Shown here: positions 42,282 through 50,999 of the stretch, one piece after another | Position numbering within the stretch: position 1 is the first letter of the stretch | Layout: every line of letters begins with the position of its first letter | Origin: Streptomyces sp. MBT53 | GTDB lineage: Bacteria; Actinomycetota; Actinomycetes; Streptomycetales; Streptomycetaceae | Length of the DNA: 64,000 nucleotides | NCBI RefSeq assembly: GCF_016654115.1 | Contig: NZ_JAEQAZ010000003.1 | Coordinates: 1 to 64,000 of the forward strand | Direction: 5' to 3' | Translations under genes and position numbers: made by a program | The notes under the pieces: model-generated | Seen by the model: the letters and a program-made list of their open reading frames with translations, nothing else | Databases searched by the model: none | What the model was told of the DNA's origin: nothing

Positions 42282-43258
42282 CGACCACCACCCCGCCCAT
42301 CACCCTCGACGACGTCCGTGACGCCGCCGCGCAGATCAAGGGCGTCGCCCACCGCACACCGGTGCTGCGCTCGCGCACCCTCGACGAACTCGTGGGCGCC
42401 GAGGTGTTCCTGAAGTGCGAGAACTTCCAGCGGATCGGCGCCTTCAAGTTCCGCGGCGCCTACAACGCGGCCTCCCGGCTGACCCCGGAGCAACTGGCCA
42501 AGGGCATCGCCGCCTACTCCTCCGGCAACCACGCCCAGGCCGTCGCCCTCGCCGCCCGGGAACTGGGCACCACCGCGGTGATCGTCATGCCCGAGGACAC
42601 CCCGGCCTCGAAGCTGGCCGCCACCGCGGGGTACGGCGCCGAGATCGTCACGTACGACCGCTACACCGGCGACCGGGTGGCCATCGGCGAGGCCCTGGCG
42701 GCCGAGCGTGGGCTCTCCCTCATCCCGCCCTACGAGCATCCGCACGTCATGGCGGGACAGGGCACGGCGGCTCTCGAACTCGTCGAGGAAGTGGGGGAGT
42801 TGGACTCCGTGCTGGTGCCGGTGGGTGGCGGCGGGCTGATCGCCGGGACGGCCACCGCCGTCAAGGGACTGCACCCGCGCACCCGCGTGACCGGCGTCGA
42901 ACCGGAGGCCGGGGACGACACCAAGCGGTCCCTGGAGGCGGGCCGGCGCGTGACCATCCCGGTGCCGCGCACCATCGCCGACGGACAGGCGGCCGAGACA
43001 CCCGGCGAACTGACCTTCTCCGTGAACCAACGGCTCGTCGACGAGATCGCGTTGGTGAGCGACGAGGAGATCAAGGCGGCCATGCGATTCGCCTTCGAGC
43101 GGCTGAAGATCGTCGTCGAACCGAGCGGCGCCACCCCGCTGGCCGCGCTCCTCGCCGGGCGCGCGGGCCGGGTCACCGGCCGGGTGGGGATGATCGTCTC
43201 GGGCGGCAACATCGGCGCCGAGCGGTTCGCGCAGCTGTGCGCGAGTGCTTCGTCATGA
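42278..43258 (+). CDS. serine/threonine dehydratase, PLP-dependent (catabolic, no ACT domain)
   Basis: 326 residues, fold type II. The PLP lysine is Lys57 (GAFKFRGAYNA), the asparagine loop is SSGNHAQ, and the glycine loop is VPVGGGGLIAG; SGGN near the end binds the cofactor. The absence of an ACT regulatory domain marks the catabolic type, a group that also includes serine racemase and threo-3-hydroxyaspartate dehydratase. GTG 42278 is coupled to the upstream regulator (GTGA). The product would be a 2-oxoacid plus ammonia. Confidence 0.9.
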   Translation: MTTTTPPITLDDVRDAAAQIKGVAHRTPVLRSRTLDELVGAEVFLKCENFQRIGAFKFRGAYNAASRLTPEQLAKGIAAYSSGNHAQAVALAARELGTTAVIVMPEDTPASKLAATAGYGAEIVTYDRYTGDRVAIGEALAAERGLSLIPPYEHPHVMAGQGTAALELVEEVGELDSVLVPVGGGGLIAGTATAVKGLHPRTRVTGVEPEAGDDTKRSLEAGRRVTIPVPRTIADGQAAETPGELTFSVNQRLVDEIALVSDEEIKAAMRFAFERLKIVVEPSGATPLAALLAGRAGRVTGRVGMIVSGGNIGAERFAQLCASASS

Positions 43259-43423
43259 CCGCGCCCCGGTAGCTGTTCCCCCGAATGGCGCTCCCGGGTG
43301 GACAGGAAGACGATGGAGTGGTGGGGCGCGGCCCCCGCCGGAGCGCCGGTGCCGTTCGGGGTCGCCGGGAGACGGAGACCGGCCCCGGCCGTGCTGCGCG
43401 CGGCCGGAATGGAGGCAGCCGTC

Positions 43424-43783
43424 ATGCTGGAAGTGAAGACGGTCGAGAAGCCGGACGAGCGGCGTGACTTCCCCCGCGGGCACCTGGAAGCGGTCCACCT
43501 CACCGGACTCGACTTCGCGGTGGGCACGTTCGAGCCGGGCTGGCGCTGGTCCGAGTCCGTGGCCCCGATCGCGGGCACCAAGAGCTGCGAGATCCATCAC
43601 AACGGTTATGTCGTCCAGGGGCGCTTGCATCTCCTCATGGACGACGGCGGCGAGGGCGAAGTGGGCCCCGGCGACGTCTTCGTGTGCCCGCCGGGGCATG
43701 ACGCGTGGGTCGTCGGCGACGAGCAGGTGATCGTGTACGACTTCGCCGGCGCCATGGCCACGGACTACGCGAAGGCTCCGTAG
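43424..43783 (+). CDS. cupin domain-containing protein
   Basis: 119 residues. A single cupin core is visible: CEIHHNGYVVQGRLHLLMDDG for motif 1 and GPGDVFVCPPGHDAWVVGDE for motif 2, with histidines suitable for metal binding. No known function. ATG 43424 follows GGAGG; starts farther upstream (43298) would add a Pro/Ala-rich segment without homology. It follows the dehydratase on the same strand after 165 bases and ends before a bidirectional terminator. Confidence 0.82.
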   Translation: MLEVKTVEKPDERRDFPRGHLEAVHLTGLDFAVGTFEPGWRWSESVAPIAGTKSCEIHHNGYVVQGRLHLLMDDGGEGEVGPGDVFVCPPGHDAWVVGDEQVIVYDFAGAMATDYAKAP

Positions 43784-43792
43784 CCCCTCCGG

Positions 43793-43834
43793 ACGTACGC
43801 GCCCCGCGGCACCGCACCCGCCGGGCGCGTATGT
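43793..43834. terminator. bidirectional terminator between convergent genes
   Basis: ACGTACGCGCCC (43793-43804) pairs with GGGCGCGTATGT (43823-43834), 11 of 12 positions, around an 18-base loop, between the cupin stop and the stop of the minus-strand desulfhydrase. Confidence 0.65.
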
Positions 43835-43853
43835 CATGCGCGGTGCTCGACGG

Positions 43854-44825
43854 TCACGCCCGGTACGCGACGACCTGCCCCTCCGCGTACGCGACGGCCT
43901 CCCCGTGCCCGAACAGGCCGGGCAGCCCGCCCGTGTGCACGAACACGGTCCGCTCGCCCGGCCTGATGTCCCCGTCCCGGACGGCCGCGATCAGACCGGC
44001 CATCGCCCGTCCCGTGTACGTCGGGTCGAGGACGAGGCCGGCGGTGCGGGCGGCCAGCGTGAGCGCTTCGGCGGTCGGCGCGGTGAGCGTGGCGTAGCCG
44101 GCGCCGATCTGGTCGCGTCGGACGCGGAGTCCCTCCGTCGTGGTCAGACCCGCGAACTCGCTCACGGTGGCGGCCGGTTCGGGGAGTGCGCCGACATCGA
44201 CCCCGAGCACCGCGTCCACTCCGAGCGAGCTCACCAGCCCCGCCATCGTGCCGCCCGAGCCGAGCGCGACCACGGCGGTACGGAGATCGGGGAGCTGCCC
44301 GCGCAACTCCTCGCCGCAGTGCGCGTAGCCGCGTGCGCCGAGCACGCTGGAACCGCCGAACGGGATCAGCGCGGGCCGGGCACCTCCCTTGCGCAGTTGC
44401 TCGCACACCTCCGCCGCCGCCCGGTCCAGTCCGGCCTGGTCCACGTCGCCCGCCCAGGCGATCCGGGCGCCGAACAGCCCGTCCAGGGCGAGGTTCCCCG
44501 AGCGCGAGACACCCGGCGATCCGCGCAGCACCAGCACCACGGCAAGGCCCAGCCGGGCTCCGGCGGCGGCCGTCAGCCGGGCGTGGTTGCTCTGCGGGGC
44601 ACCCGTGGTGACCAGGGTGTCCGCGCCCTCGGCGAGCGCCGCGCCGACGGTCCACTCCAGCTTGCGGATCTTGTTTCCGCCGCCTCCGAGGCCGGTCAGG
44701 TCGTCGCGCTTGATCCACAGGTCGTCCGGCCCGAGGCCGATCGCGGTGGCCAGCCGGGGTGCCGGTTCGACGGGGGTGGGGAAGGTGGCCAGTTCCACGC
44801 GGGGATCGCTCATGACGTACATCAT
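43854..44825 (-). CDS. D-cysteine desulfhydrase / ACC deaminase family protein
   Basis: 323 residues, PLP fold type II. The lysine motif is GGGGNKIRKLEW, and QSNHARL follows. The late segment FVHTGGLPGLFG resembles D-cysteine desulfhydrases more than true ACC deaminases, so desulfhydrase activity (D-cysteine to pyruvate, sulfide and ammonia) is the better guess. ATG 44825 has GGAG 6-7 bases upstream; an ATG four codons later would also serve. Divergent from the SDR gene, so the operators at 44868-44913 might also affect it. Confidence 0.87.
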   Translation of the reverse strand: MMYVMSDPRVELATFPTPVEPAPRLATAIGLGPDDLWIKRDDLTGLGGGGNKIRKLEWTVGAALAEGADTLVTTGAPQSNHARLTAAAGARLGLAVVLVLRGSPGVSRSGNLALDGLFGARIAWAGDVDQAGLDRAAAEVCEQLRKGGARPALIPFGGSSVLGARGYAHCGEELRGQLPDLRTAVVALGSGGTMAGLVSSLGVDAVLGVDVGALPEPAATVSEFAGLTTTEGLRVRRDQIGAGYATLTAPTAEALTLAARTAGLVLDPTYTGRAMAGLIAAVRDGDIRPGERTVFVHTGGLPGLFGHGEAVAYAEGQVVAYRA

Positions 44826-44857
44826 CGCGCGCTCCGGCAGTTCACCGGCGCTCGGGC

Positions 44858-44886
44858 TTGCCCATGGAAACCGATCGGTTTACTGT
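44858..44886 (+). promoter_or_regulatory. promoter of SDR gene
   Basis: TTGCCC (44858-44863) and TACTGT (44881-44886) are 17 bases apart. Operator O1 fills the spacer and O2 lies just downstream of the predicted transcription start (about 44893), so a repressor would block both binding and escape of RNA polymerase. Confidence 0.6.
44868..44881. promoter_or_regulatory. TetR operator O1
   Basis: AAACCGATCGGTTT is a perfect 14-base palindrome between the desulfhydrase and SDR genes. The same sequence recurs 32 bases downstream and, with one mismatch, in front of the TetR gene at 48038. Confidence 0.75.
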
Positions 44887-44897
44887 GGTCGACATGA

Positions 44898-44915
44898 GGA
44901 AACCGATCGGTTTCC
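44898..44915. promoter_or_regulatory. TetR operator O2
   Basis: GGAAACCGATCGGTTTCC is a perfect 18-base palindrome containing the same core as O1. It lies 47 bases before the SDR start codon. Confidence 0.75.
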
Positions 44916-44962
44916 ACCTTGCGTCGGGTGCTCTACGGCATCCCCTCACCCCGGAGATCTCC

Positions 44963-45670
44963 ATGACAGACATCGAAGGTTCCGTCGTCCTCGTCACCGG
45001 CGGCAGCCGTGGCATCGGCCGCGCACTGGTGGAGGCCCTGTACGAGCGCGGCGCCAAGAAGGTGTACGCCACCGCCCGCGACCCGAAGACCGTCACCCAC
45101 CCGGACGCCGTGGCGCTGGCCCTTGAGGTCAGTGACCCCGCCTCCGTCGCGGCGGCGGCCGAGCAGGCGCAGGACGTCACGGTCCTGATCAACAACGCGG
45201 GCGCGGCCGTCGGCGCGAACTTCCTGGACTCGCCCGTCGAGGACATCCGCCGCGAATTCGAGACCAACTTCTACGGCCCGCTGCTCGTCACCCGCGCCTT
45301 CGTGCCGATCATCGAGCGCAACGGCGGCGGCCACATCCTCAACTTCCACTCCGTGCTGTCCTGGGTCGGCATCGCCGGTTCCTACAGCGCGTCCAAGGCC
45401 GCCTTCTGGTCGCAGACCAACTCCCTGCGCCTGGACCTGAAGCCGCGCGGAATCGAGGTCACCGGACTGCACGTCGGCTACGTCGACACCGACATGGCCG
45501 CGCATGTCGACGGGCCCAAGTCCACCCCCGAGAGCGTGGCGGCACAGGCCCTCGACGGCATCGAGTCCGGCGCCTTCGAGGTACTGGCCGACGACCTGAC
45601 CCGCCAGGTCAAGGCGGGCCTGTCCGCCGAAGGCGGCGCTCTCTACCCGCAGCTGACCGCCGCCGTCTAG
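44963..45670 (+). CDS. SDR family oxidoreductase
   Basis: 235 residues. TGGSRGIG (residues 12-19), NNAG (77-80), catalytic Tyr141 and Lys145 (YSASK) are present; the protein is similar in style to short SDRs regulated by adjacent TetR proteins. ATG 44963 follows CGGAGA; an in-frame ATG at 44894 would sit at the predicted transcription start inside operator O2 and is judged less likely. Repression by the TetR protein at 48038, via the paired operators, is the likely control. Substrate unknown. Confidence 0.9.
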   Translation: MTDIEGSVVLVTGGSRGIGRALVEALYERGAKKVYATARDPKTVTHPDAVALALEVSDPASVAAAAEQAQDVTVLINNAGAAVGANFLDSPVEDIRREFETNFYGPLLVTRAFVPIIERNGGGHILNFHSVLSWVGIAGSYSASKAAFWSQTNSLRLDLKPRGIEVTGLHVGYVDTDMAAHVDGPKSTPESVAAQALDGIESGAFEVLADDLTRQVKAGLSAEGGALYPQLTAAV

Positions 45671-45671
45671 C

Positions 45672-47036
45672 TCAGATCGGCAGCAACCGCCCGACCAGCG
45701 CGCTGAGTTGCTTCGCGTTCCGGCACTCGTGCATCTCGACCAGTTCCACGTAGTCCGGCGCGGCCGAGTCGCCGGTGCCCCACTGGGAGCGCTGCTCGGG
45801 GTTCAACCAGTAGACGCGGCGGGCCCGTTGGGCGATGTGCCGGACGGCCGGGAGATTCGGGTCGCTCATGTTGGTGCGGGCGTCGCCGAGGACGAACACG
45901 GTCGTGCGCGGGCCGACCGCGTCGCCGTAGCGCTCCGCGAACTCGCCCAGGGCGACGCCGTAGTCGCTGCTTCCGTGCCAGCCGGTGAGGGTGGCCTCGG
46001 CGCGGATGCGGGTGCCGAGCCCCTCGGGGTCGGCCGTGCCGTGTGCGAGCAGTCCGGTCACCTCGTCGAGGCGGTTGACGAAGGCGAACACACGGACCTT
46101 GCTGAACTGGTCGTGCAGCGCCTGCACCAGCAGCATCGTGAAGTCGGAGAAGCCCGACACCGAGCCCGACACATCGCACAGCAGCACCAGTTCGGGCCGG
46201 ACCGGCCGGCGTCGGCGCAGCACCGGCCGCATCGGCACCCCGCCCGTGGACAGCGAACCGCGCAGGGTGCGGCGGAGGTCGATCGTGCCCCGGGAGGCGC
46301 GGCGCCGGCGGGCGGCGAGCCGGGTGGCCAGCTTCCGGGCCAGCGGCTGAACCGCCCTGCGCAGCTCGGCCAGTTGAGCCCGCCCTGCGAACAGGAAGTC
46401 GACGCGGTCGGCCGTCGGCGCCACCGCCCGGCGGGCGATCTGGTCCCGGCCGCGCCGCTCGGCGACCCGGCGCCGCGCCTCCGCTGCGACCTGGCGCCGA
46501 AAGCCCTCGATGCGCTGCCGGATCTCGTCGTCGAGCAGCCGGTCGGTGAACCCGGCGTCTCCGCCCTGCGCCCGGATGCTCGTCCGCACCCGAGCCAGCA
46601 GCGTCTGCGGGCGCAGCCACTCCAGGGTCTGGTGCGAGGACCAGCCGTCCGTCGTGGGGGAGTTGCCGTAGCCGCCGAAACCGTCGACGGCCTCCGCCGC
46701 CAACTGCCCCATCAACGCCCGGTCGTTGGCGGCCAGCGCCGCCGCGAGCCGGTCGCGGAGGTCGTCGCGGCCGGTGGCGTCGCCCTGCGGTGCTCCGATG
46801 CCGCGCGGGAAGTAGAGGTCGAAGACCGGGTCGAACACGGGGCGTTGGGCGTTCCCGTGCAGCAGCGTCGCGGCCAGCCCCTCGCGCAGCAGCTCCCGGT
46901 CCGTGAACCCGAGCGCCTCCATCGCCAGCGCCGCGTCGACGGTCTCGCCGGTCCCGATCCGCAGACCGTGCGCACGCAGCGCCGCGACGAGGCCCGTCAG
47001 CCGCTCGGCGACATCGGTGACCTCGGTGGCGGTCAC
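45672..47036 (-). CDS. VWA domain-containing protein (CoxE-like)
   Basis: 454 residues. The C-terminal half is a von Willebrand A domain with the MIDAS motif VLLCDVSGSVSGFSDF; the middle is Arg-rich (RLAARRRRASRGTIDLRRT), typical of CoxE-type proteins. The GTG at 47036 overlaps the stop of the MoxR ATPase (GTGA). MoxR/VWA pairs act as ATP-driven metal-insertion or assembly chaperones; no client enzyme (such as CO dehydrogenase) is encoded in the window. Ends one base from the convergent SDR gene. Confidence 0.88.
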   Translation of the reverse strand: MTATEVTDVAERLTGLVAALRAHGLRIGTGETVDAALAMEALGFTDRELLREGLAATLLHGNAQRPVFDPVFDLYFPRGIGAPQGDATGRDDLRDRLAAALAANDRALMGQLAAEAVDGFGGYGNSPTTDGWSSHQTLEWLRPQTLLARVRTSIRAQGGDAGFTDRLLDDEIRQRIEGFRRQVAAEARRRVAERRGRDQIARRAVAPTADRVDFLFAGRAQLAELRRAVQPLARKLATRLAARRRRASRGTIDLRRTLRGSLSTGGVPMRPVLRRRRPVRPELVLLCDVSGSVSGFSDFTMLLVQALHDQFSKVRVFAFVNRLDEVTGLLAHGTADPEGLGTRIRAEATLTGWHGSSDYGVALGEFAERYGDAVGPRTTVFVLGDARTNMSDPNLPAVRHIAQRARRVYWLNPEQRSQWGTGDSAAPDYVELVEMHECRNAKQLSALVGRLLPI

Positions 47037-47890
47037 ACCGCGTCCAGGTCGAGCTTCGCCGCCGCCCTGAGGATGTCGTCCTGGTGCTTGAGGAGCACGC
47101 CGAGGGTGTCCCGTACGACCGTCTCGTCGAGTGTGTCGGCGCCGAGGGCCAGGAGGGTGCGGGCCCAGTCGATGGTCTCGGCCACCGACGGCACCTTCCG
47201 CAGCTCCATCTCCCGCAGCGCCCCGACCACCCGGACCACCGACTCGGCCAGCGTCTCGCCGAGCCCCGGCACCTTCAGCCGTACGATCCGACGCTCCAAC
47301 TCCTCGTCGGGGAAGCCGATATGGAGGAACAGGCAGCGGCGGCGCAGGGCCTCGGAGAGTTCGCGGCTGGCGTTCGAGGTGAGGACCACGAAGGGGCGGC
47401 GGGTCGCGGTGATCGTGCCCAGCTCCGGGACGGTGACCTGGAAGTCGCTGAGCACCTCCAGCAGCAGGCCCTCCACCTCGACGTCCGCCTTGTCGGTCTC
47501 GTCGATCAGCAGAACCTTCGGCTCGTCTCCCCGGATCGCGGTGAGCAGCGGGCGGGGGAGCAGGAACTCCTCGCTGAAGATGTCGGTACGGGTCTCGTCC
47601 CAGCTCTCGTCGCGGCCCGCGCTGATGCGCAGCAGCTGCTTGGCGTGGTTCCACTCGTAGAGCGCGCGGGACTCGTCGACGCCCTCGTAGCACTGGAGCC
47701 GGACCAGTTCCGCCCCGGCGACCTCGGCGACGGCCTTGGCCAGCTCCGTCTTGCCGACGCCGGCCGGGCCCTCGACGAGCAGCGGCTTGCCGAGGCGGTC
47801 GGCGAGGAACACGGTCGTGGCGACGGCGGGCGAGGCCAGATAGCCGGTCTCGGCGAGGCGCGCGGCGACTTCGTCGACGGAACGGAACAC
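47033..47890 (-). CDS. MoxR family AAA+ ATPase
   Basis: 285 residues. Walker A GPAGVGKTE, Walker B LLIDETDKAD, sensor 1 (LTSNASRELSEALRRRCL) and the arginine-finger region are all present. It belongs to the MoxR/CoxD-like branch and pairs with the VWA protein encoded directly downstream. Start ATG at 47890. The two probably form one operon and one machine. Confidence 0.9.
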   Translation of the reverse strand: MFRSVDEVAARLAETGYLASPAVATTVFLADRLGKPLLVEGPAGVGKTELAKAVAEVAGAELVRLQCYEGVDESRALYEWNHAKQLLRISAGRDESWDETRTDIFSEEFLLPRPLLTAIRGDEPKVLLIDETDKADVEVEGLLLEVLSDFQVTVPELGTITATRRPFVVLTSNASRELSEALRRRCLFLHIGFPDEELERRIVRLKVPGLGETLAESVVRVVGALREMELRKVPSVAETIDWARTLLALGADTLDETVVRDTLGVLLKHQDDILRAAAKLDLDAV

Positions 47891-47991
47891 GGGGCCTCCG
47901 GCGGATCACGGGTGGTGTGTTGGTGCGCGGCGTATCCAAGCGCTTGCTCACCTTCACTGTCACCCGGGAGCGGGCCTCTGCGCAAGCGAGT

Positions 47992-48007
47992 ACACCGATC
48001 GGTTTCC
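47992..48007. promoter_or_regulatory. TetR operator in front of its own gene
   Basis: ACACCGATCGGTTTCC contains the ACCGATCGGT core (47994-48003) and matches the operators at 44868 and 44900 with one mismatch in 14 bases. It lies 31 bases before the TetR start codon, indicating autoregulation. Confidence 0.7.
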
Positions 48008-48037
48008 TCTTGGCGTCCAGCGCGGTAACCTCGCAGT

Positions 48038-48610
48038 ATGGCCACGACAGACAAGGCGTCCCCCCGAGACCGGCTGCTCGACGCGGCGGCCGAGCTCTTC
48101 TACCGCGACGGCGTCTCCATCGGCGTCGAGGCGCTGTGCCGGTCCGCCGGAGTCTCGAAACGGTCGATGTACCAGCTCTTCGACAGCAAGGACCAGGTCC
48201 TCGCCGCGAGCCTGGAACGCCGCGCCCCCGGCTACGCGGCGCGGCTCATGCCTGGTCCTGATGACGCCGGTACGCCCCGCGAGCGCATCCTGTACGTCTT
48301 CGAGCATGCGGAGAAGTCCTCGACCGCGCCCGAGTACATGGGCTGCCCCTTTCTCGCCGCACTGGTCGAGCTGAAGGATCCCGAGCATCCGGCGAGTGTC
48401 GTCGCCCGCGCCGCCAAGGAGGCGTTGCAGGAGGCCTTCCGCGTCCAGGCCGAGCTGGGTGGCGCGCACGATCCCGCCCTGCTGGCCCGGCAGTTGATGC
48501 TGGTCTTCGATGGGGCGAGCGCCCGCGCCGGAGCGAAGGTGGAGACACTCGACGATGGGCTGACGACACAGACCGTGGCGATCCTGCTGGACGCGGCGGG
48601 CGTGAAGTAG
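48038..48610 (+). CDS. TetR family transcriptional regulator
   Basis: 190 residues. The HTH (LLDAAAELFYRDGVSIGVEALCRSAGVSKRSMYQLFDSKDQVL) is clear; the C-terminal region is typical of small-molecule-sensing TetR proteins. A -10-like TAACCT at 48026-48031 leaves only 6 bases before the ATG, so the mRNA may be leaderless. The shared operators strongly suggest it represses both itself and the SDR gene at 44963, with the MoxR/VWA pair between them on the other strand. Confidence 0.9.
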   Translation: MATTDKASPRDRLLDAAAELFYRDGVSIGVEALCRSAGVSKRSMYQLFDSKDQVLAASLERRAPGYAARLMPGPDDAGTPRERILYVFEHAEKSSTAPEYMGCPFLAALVELKDPEHPASVVARAAKEALQEAFRVQAELGGAHDPALLARQLMLVFDGASARAGAKVETLDDGLTTQTVAILLDAAGVK

Positions 48611-48642
48611 ACGTGCGACGAGGACACGCGAAGTAGACGTGA

Positions 48643-48676
48643 GGTGGGGGCAGTCGCCGTAGCGACTGCCCCCACC
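48643..48676. terminator. bidirectional terminator with perfect 15-base stem
   Basis: GGTGGGGGCAGTCGC (48643-48657) pairs perfectly with GCGACTGCCCCCACC (48662-48676) around the loop CGTA, between the TetR stop and the stop of the minus-strand ABC permease. The 12-base segment GAAGTAGACGTG is repeated just before it (48604-48615, 48630-48641). Confidence 0.85.
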
Positions 48677-48692
48677 CGAACTTCCGTCGTGC

Positions 48693-50003
48693 TCACGCGG
48701 CCAGTGCCACCGACTCCACCGCCGAAGTCCGCAGCACCCGCCGTGCCGTCAGCAGGCTCGTCCCCAGTGTCACCGTCGCCGCCACCGCGACGACCGCCAG
48801 CCAGATGCCGAGTCCCTGGTGCGGCAGCACCGAGTCCGTGCGGACCATGGTGAACGGGATGATCCCCGCCAGCGCGGCCACCGTGCCGGACAGAACTCCG
48901 GCGATCGTGAGGATCGCCGTCTCGGTGCCCACCGTGCGCAGCACCTGTCCCGGAGTCGCGCCGGCCAGGCGCTGTCCGCCGAACTCCCGGGCGCGGTAAG
49001 TCGTCGCCGCGTACAGGGAGTTGACGAGCATCACGCAGACGAAGACCACGACGATGCCGACGACCGTGAAGTTGAGCGTCTCCAGGTTCTTCGCGTCGAC
49101 CGACTTCGTCAGCCCCGAGGCCTGCACCGCGTCGCTCTCCACCGCCTGCATGTAGAGCGTCGCCGTGGACACCGCCGTGAACAGGATCAACGACATCAGG
49201 ATCCCGGCCAGCTGGTCGGCCCGCTCGCGCAGATTGCGGACGGCCAACCAGCCGCTCGCGCCCGCCAGTTCGAGGCGGTCGAGCAGCAACTTCAGCAGCC
49301 GGGGCGCCAGTAGCGCCAGCCCCACCGAGAGCAGGATCGCCCCGTACGCCGGTGCCGCCATCAGCGCCGCGTCCGTCGCGGAGAACGCGAAGGTCGACGA
49401 CACCGACACCACACCCGCGACCAGCGCGCCGTACGCGAGGAACGTCCTTCCCCGGCCCGGCTGTTGACGCCCGCGCGTCGCCCGCCGTACGGCCAGGAAC
49501 GCGGCGCCCGCCGAGGCGAGCAGGGTGATGCCGAGGCCGGACTGGAGGGCGTAGGGACCGAAGGAGTAGTCGACGGACCGCGCCACCTGGCCGCTGTCCT
49601 GGAACACCCCGAGCAGTGCACGTCCGCCGAGCATCGCCGGACCGACGGCGAGGAGCGCGCCCAGCACGGCGACCGCCACCGCCTCACCCACGACCATCCG
49701 CTTGAGCTGTGCCGGGGTCGCCCCCGAGCAGCGCAGGGTCTCCAACTCCCTGGTGCGCTGCCGCACGTTGACCGTCAGCGTCGACGCCACGGCGAAGAAC
49801 ACCAGCAGCGTGCCGTAGCCGCCGACGACACTCGCCGACGTGGACAGCGTCTCGGAGCTGACCGAGTCGATGCCGTGCTGTGCCGCCGTGTCCTGCAGCG
49901 AGTCGAACGTCATGATGATCGCCGCGCCGAGGAACGCGGCCAGCAGTGTCGCCAGGAACCGCCCCGGCCGTTGCCGGATCGAACGCATCGCCAGTACGAA
50001 CAT
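48693..50003 (-). CDS. FtsX-like ABC transporter permease
   Basis: 436 residues. Several hydrophobic segments surround two FtsX-like repeats: RQRTRELETLRCSGATPAQLKRMV in the first half and YRAREFGGQRLAGATPGQVLRTV in the second. Proteins of this type export lipids, peptides or antibiotics with a LolD-like ATPase. It starts 3 bases after the ATPase gene and is co-transcribed. It is missing the large extracytoplasmic domain of MacB. Substrate unknown; self-resistance or envelope stress roles are common for this class. Confidence 0.9.
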   Translation of the reverse strand: MFVLAMRSIRQRPGRFLATLLAAFLGAAIIMTFDSLQDTAAQHGIDSVSSETLSTSASVVGGYGTLLVFFAVASTLTVNVRQRTRELETLRCSGATPAQLKRMVVGEAVAVAVLGALLAVGPAMLGGRALLGVFQDSGQVARSVDYSFGPYALQSGLGITLLASAGAAFLAVRRATRGRQQPGRGRTFLAYGALVAGVVSVSSTFAFSATDAALMAAPAYGAILLSVGLALLAPRLLKLLLDRLELAGASGWLAVRNLRERADQLAGILMSLILFTAVSTATLYMQAVESDAVQASGLTKSVDAKNLETLNFTVVGIVVVFVCVMLVNSLYAATTYRAREFGGQRLAGATPGQVLRTVGTETAILTIAGVLSGTVAALAGIIPFTMVRTDSVLPHQGLGIWLAVVAVAATVTLGTSLLTARRVLRTSAVESVALAA

Positions 50004-50006
50004 CGC

Positions 50007-50789
50007 TCACACCCCCACCGTCACGTCGTCGCCCAGGTGCGCCAGCCGCTCGGCCACCGCGTCGACGGTCGGCGCGTGCATCCGGCCGGCGAGCCTGCCG
50101 TCCGCGAGGAACACCACCGAGTCGGCGTACGAGGCCGCGACCGGGTCGTGCGTCACCATCACCACGGTCCGCCCGTGCACCCGCACCGCCTCGCGCAACA
50201 GCAGCAGCACGTCCCGCGCGCTGCGCGTGTCCAGGGCGCCGGTCGGCTCGTCCGCGAAGATCACCCGGGGCTCGGTGACCAGCGCGCGGGCGATCGCGAC
50301 CCGCTGCCGCTGACCGCCGGAGAGCTGGTCGGGGCGGTGGCCGAGCCGGTCCCCGAGACCGACCGCGGTGAGCACCTCCCGGGCCCGCTCACGGTCGACG
50401 CGCCGCCCGGCCAGCTTCAGCGGCAGCACGGTGTTCTGCGCCACGGTGAGCGTGTCGAGGAGGTTGTACTGCTGGAACACGAACCCGATCCGCCCCCGCC
50501 GGAACCGAGTCAACTCGGCCTCGCTGCCGCCCGTCAGCTCCGCGCCGTCGACCATCACGATCCCGCTGTCCGGCCGGTCGAGCCCCGCCGCGCACTGCAA
50601 CAGCGTCGACTTCCCGGACCCCGAAGGCCCCATCACCGCCGTGAAAGTCCCGCGCTCCAGGCTCAGCGTGACCCCGTCCAGCGCGGTCACGGCGCTGTCG
50701 TCATGGCCGTAGGTCTTACTGACCTTGACCAGCCGCAGCGCCTCGGCGGCGGGTCCCTTGTCGTGCGTCCGTCGTGCGGTGCGAAACAT
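50007..50789 (-). CDS. ABC transporter ATP-binding protein (LolD/MacB type)
   Basis: 260 residues. Walker A GPSGSGKST, signature LSGGQRQR, Walker B VIFADEPTGALD and the H-loop VTHD are present. It belongs to the export type that partners FtsX-like permeases, here the gene directly downstream. ATG 50789 was chosen because GGAGG lies 9 bases upstream; starts at 50795 and 50798 are too close to that site. A regulator is not adjacent. Confidence 0.92.
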   Translation of the reverse strand: MFRTARRTHDKGPAAEALRLVKVSKTYGHDDSAVTALDGVTLSLERGTFTAVMGPSGSGKSTLLQCAAGLDRPDSGIVMVDGAELTGGSEAELTRFRRGRIGFVFQQYNLLDTLTVAQNTVLPLKLAGRRVDRERAREVLTAVGLGDRLGHRPDQLSGGQRQRVAIARALVTEPRVIFADEPTGALDTRSARDVLLLLREAVRVHGRTVVMVTHDPVAASYADSVVFLADGRLAGRMHAPTVDAVAERLAHLGDDVTVGV

Positions 50790-50999
50790 CGCCATCACCC
50801 TCCGTGCGGCACGCCCTGTGCCTCGAGAACGACGCTACGGAGCGCGCGCAGTACGCACATTGGGCGCAGAACCCGTATCGCGGGGTGTACTCAGCGACAC
50901 CCCCGGGGTCGGGTGCGCGGGACCCGCTGTGACAGGGCTGTGACCGGAGGTGTGGCCTCCGCCACAGCGGTGCCGGGCCCGTCTTGATCGACTCAGCGG

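Noticed and set aside
44894..44962. Alternative leaderless start of the SDR gene at ATG 44894
   Set aside because: It would encode 23 extra residues derived from the operator; a good ribosome-binding site precedes ATG 44963 and SDR homology starts there.
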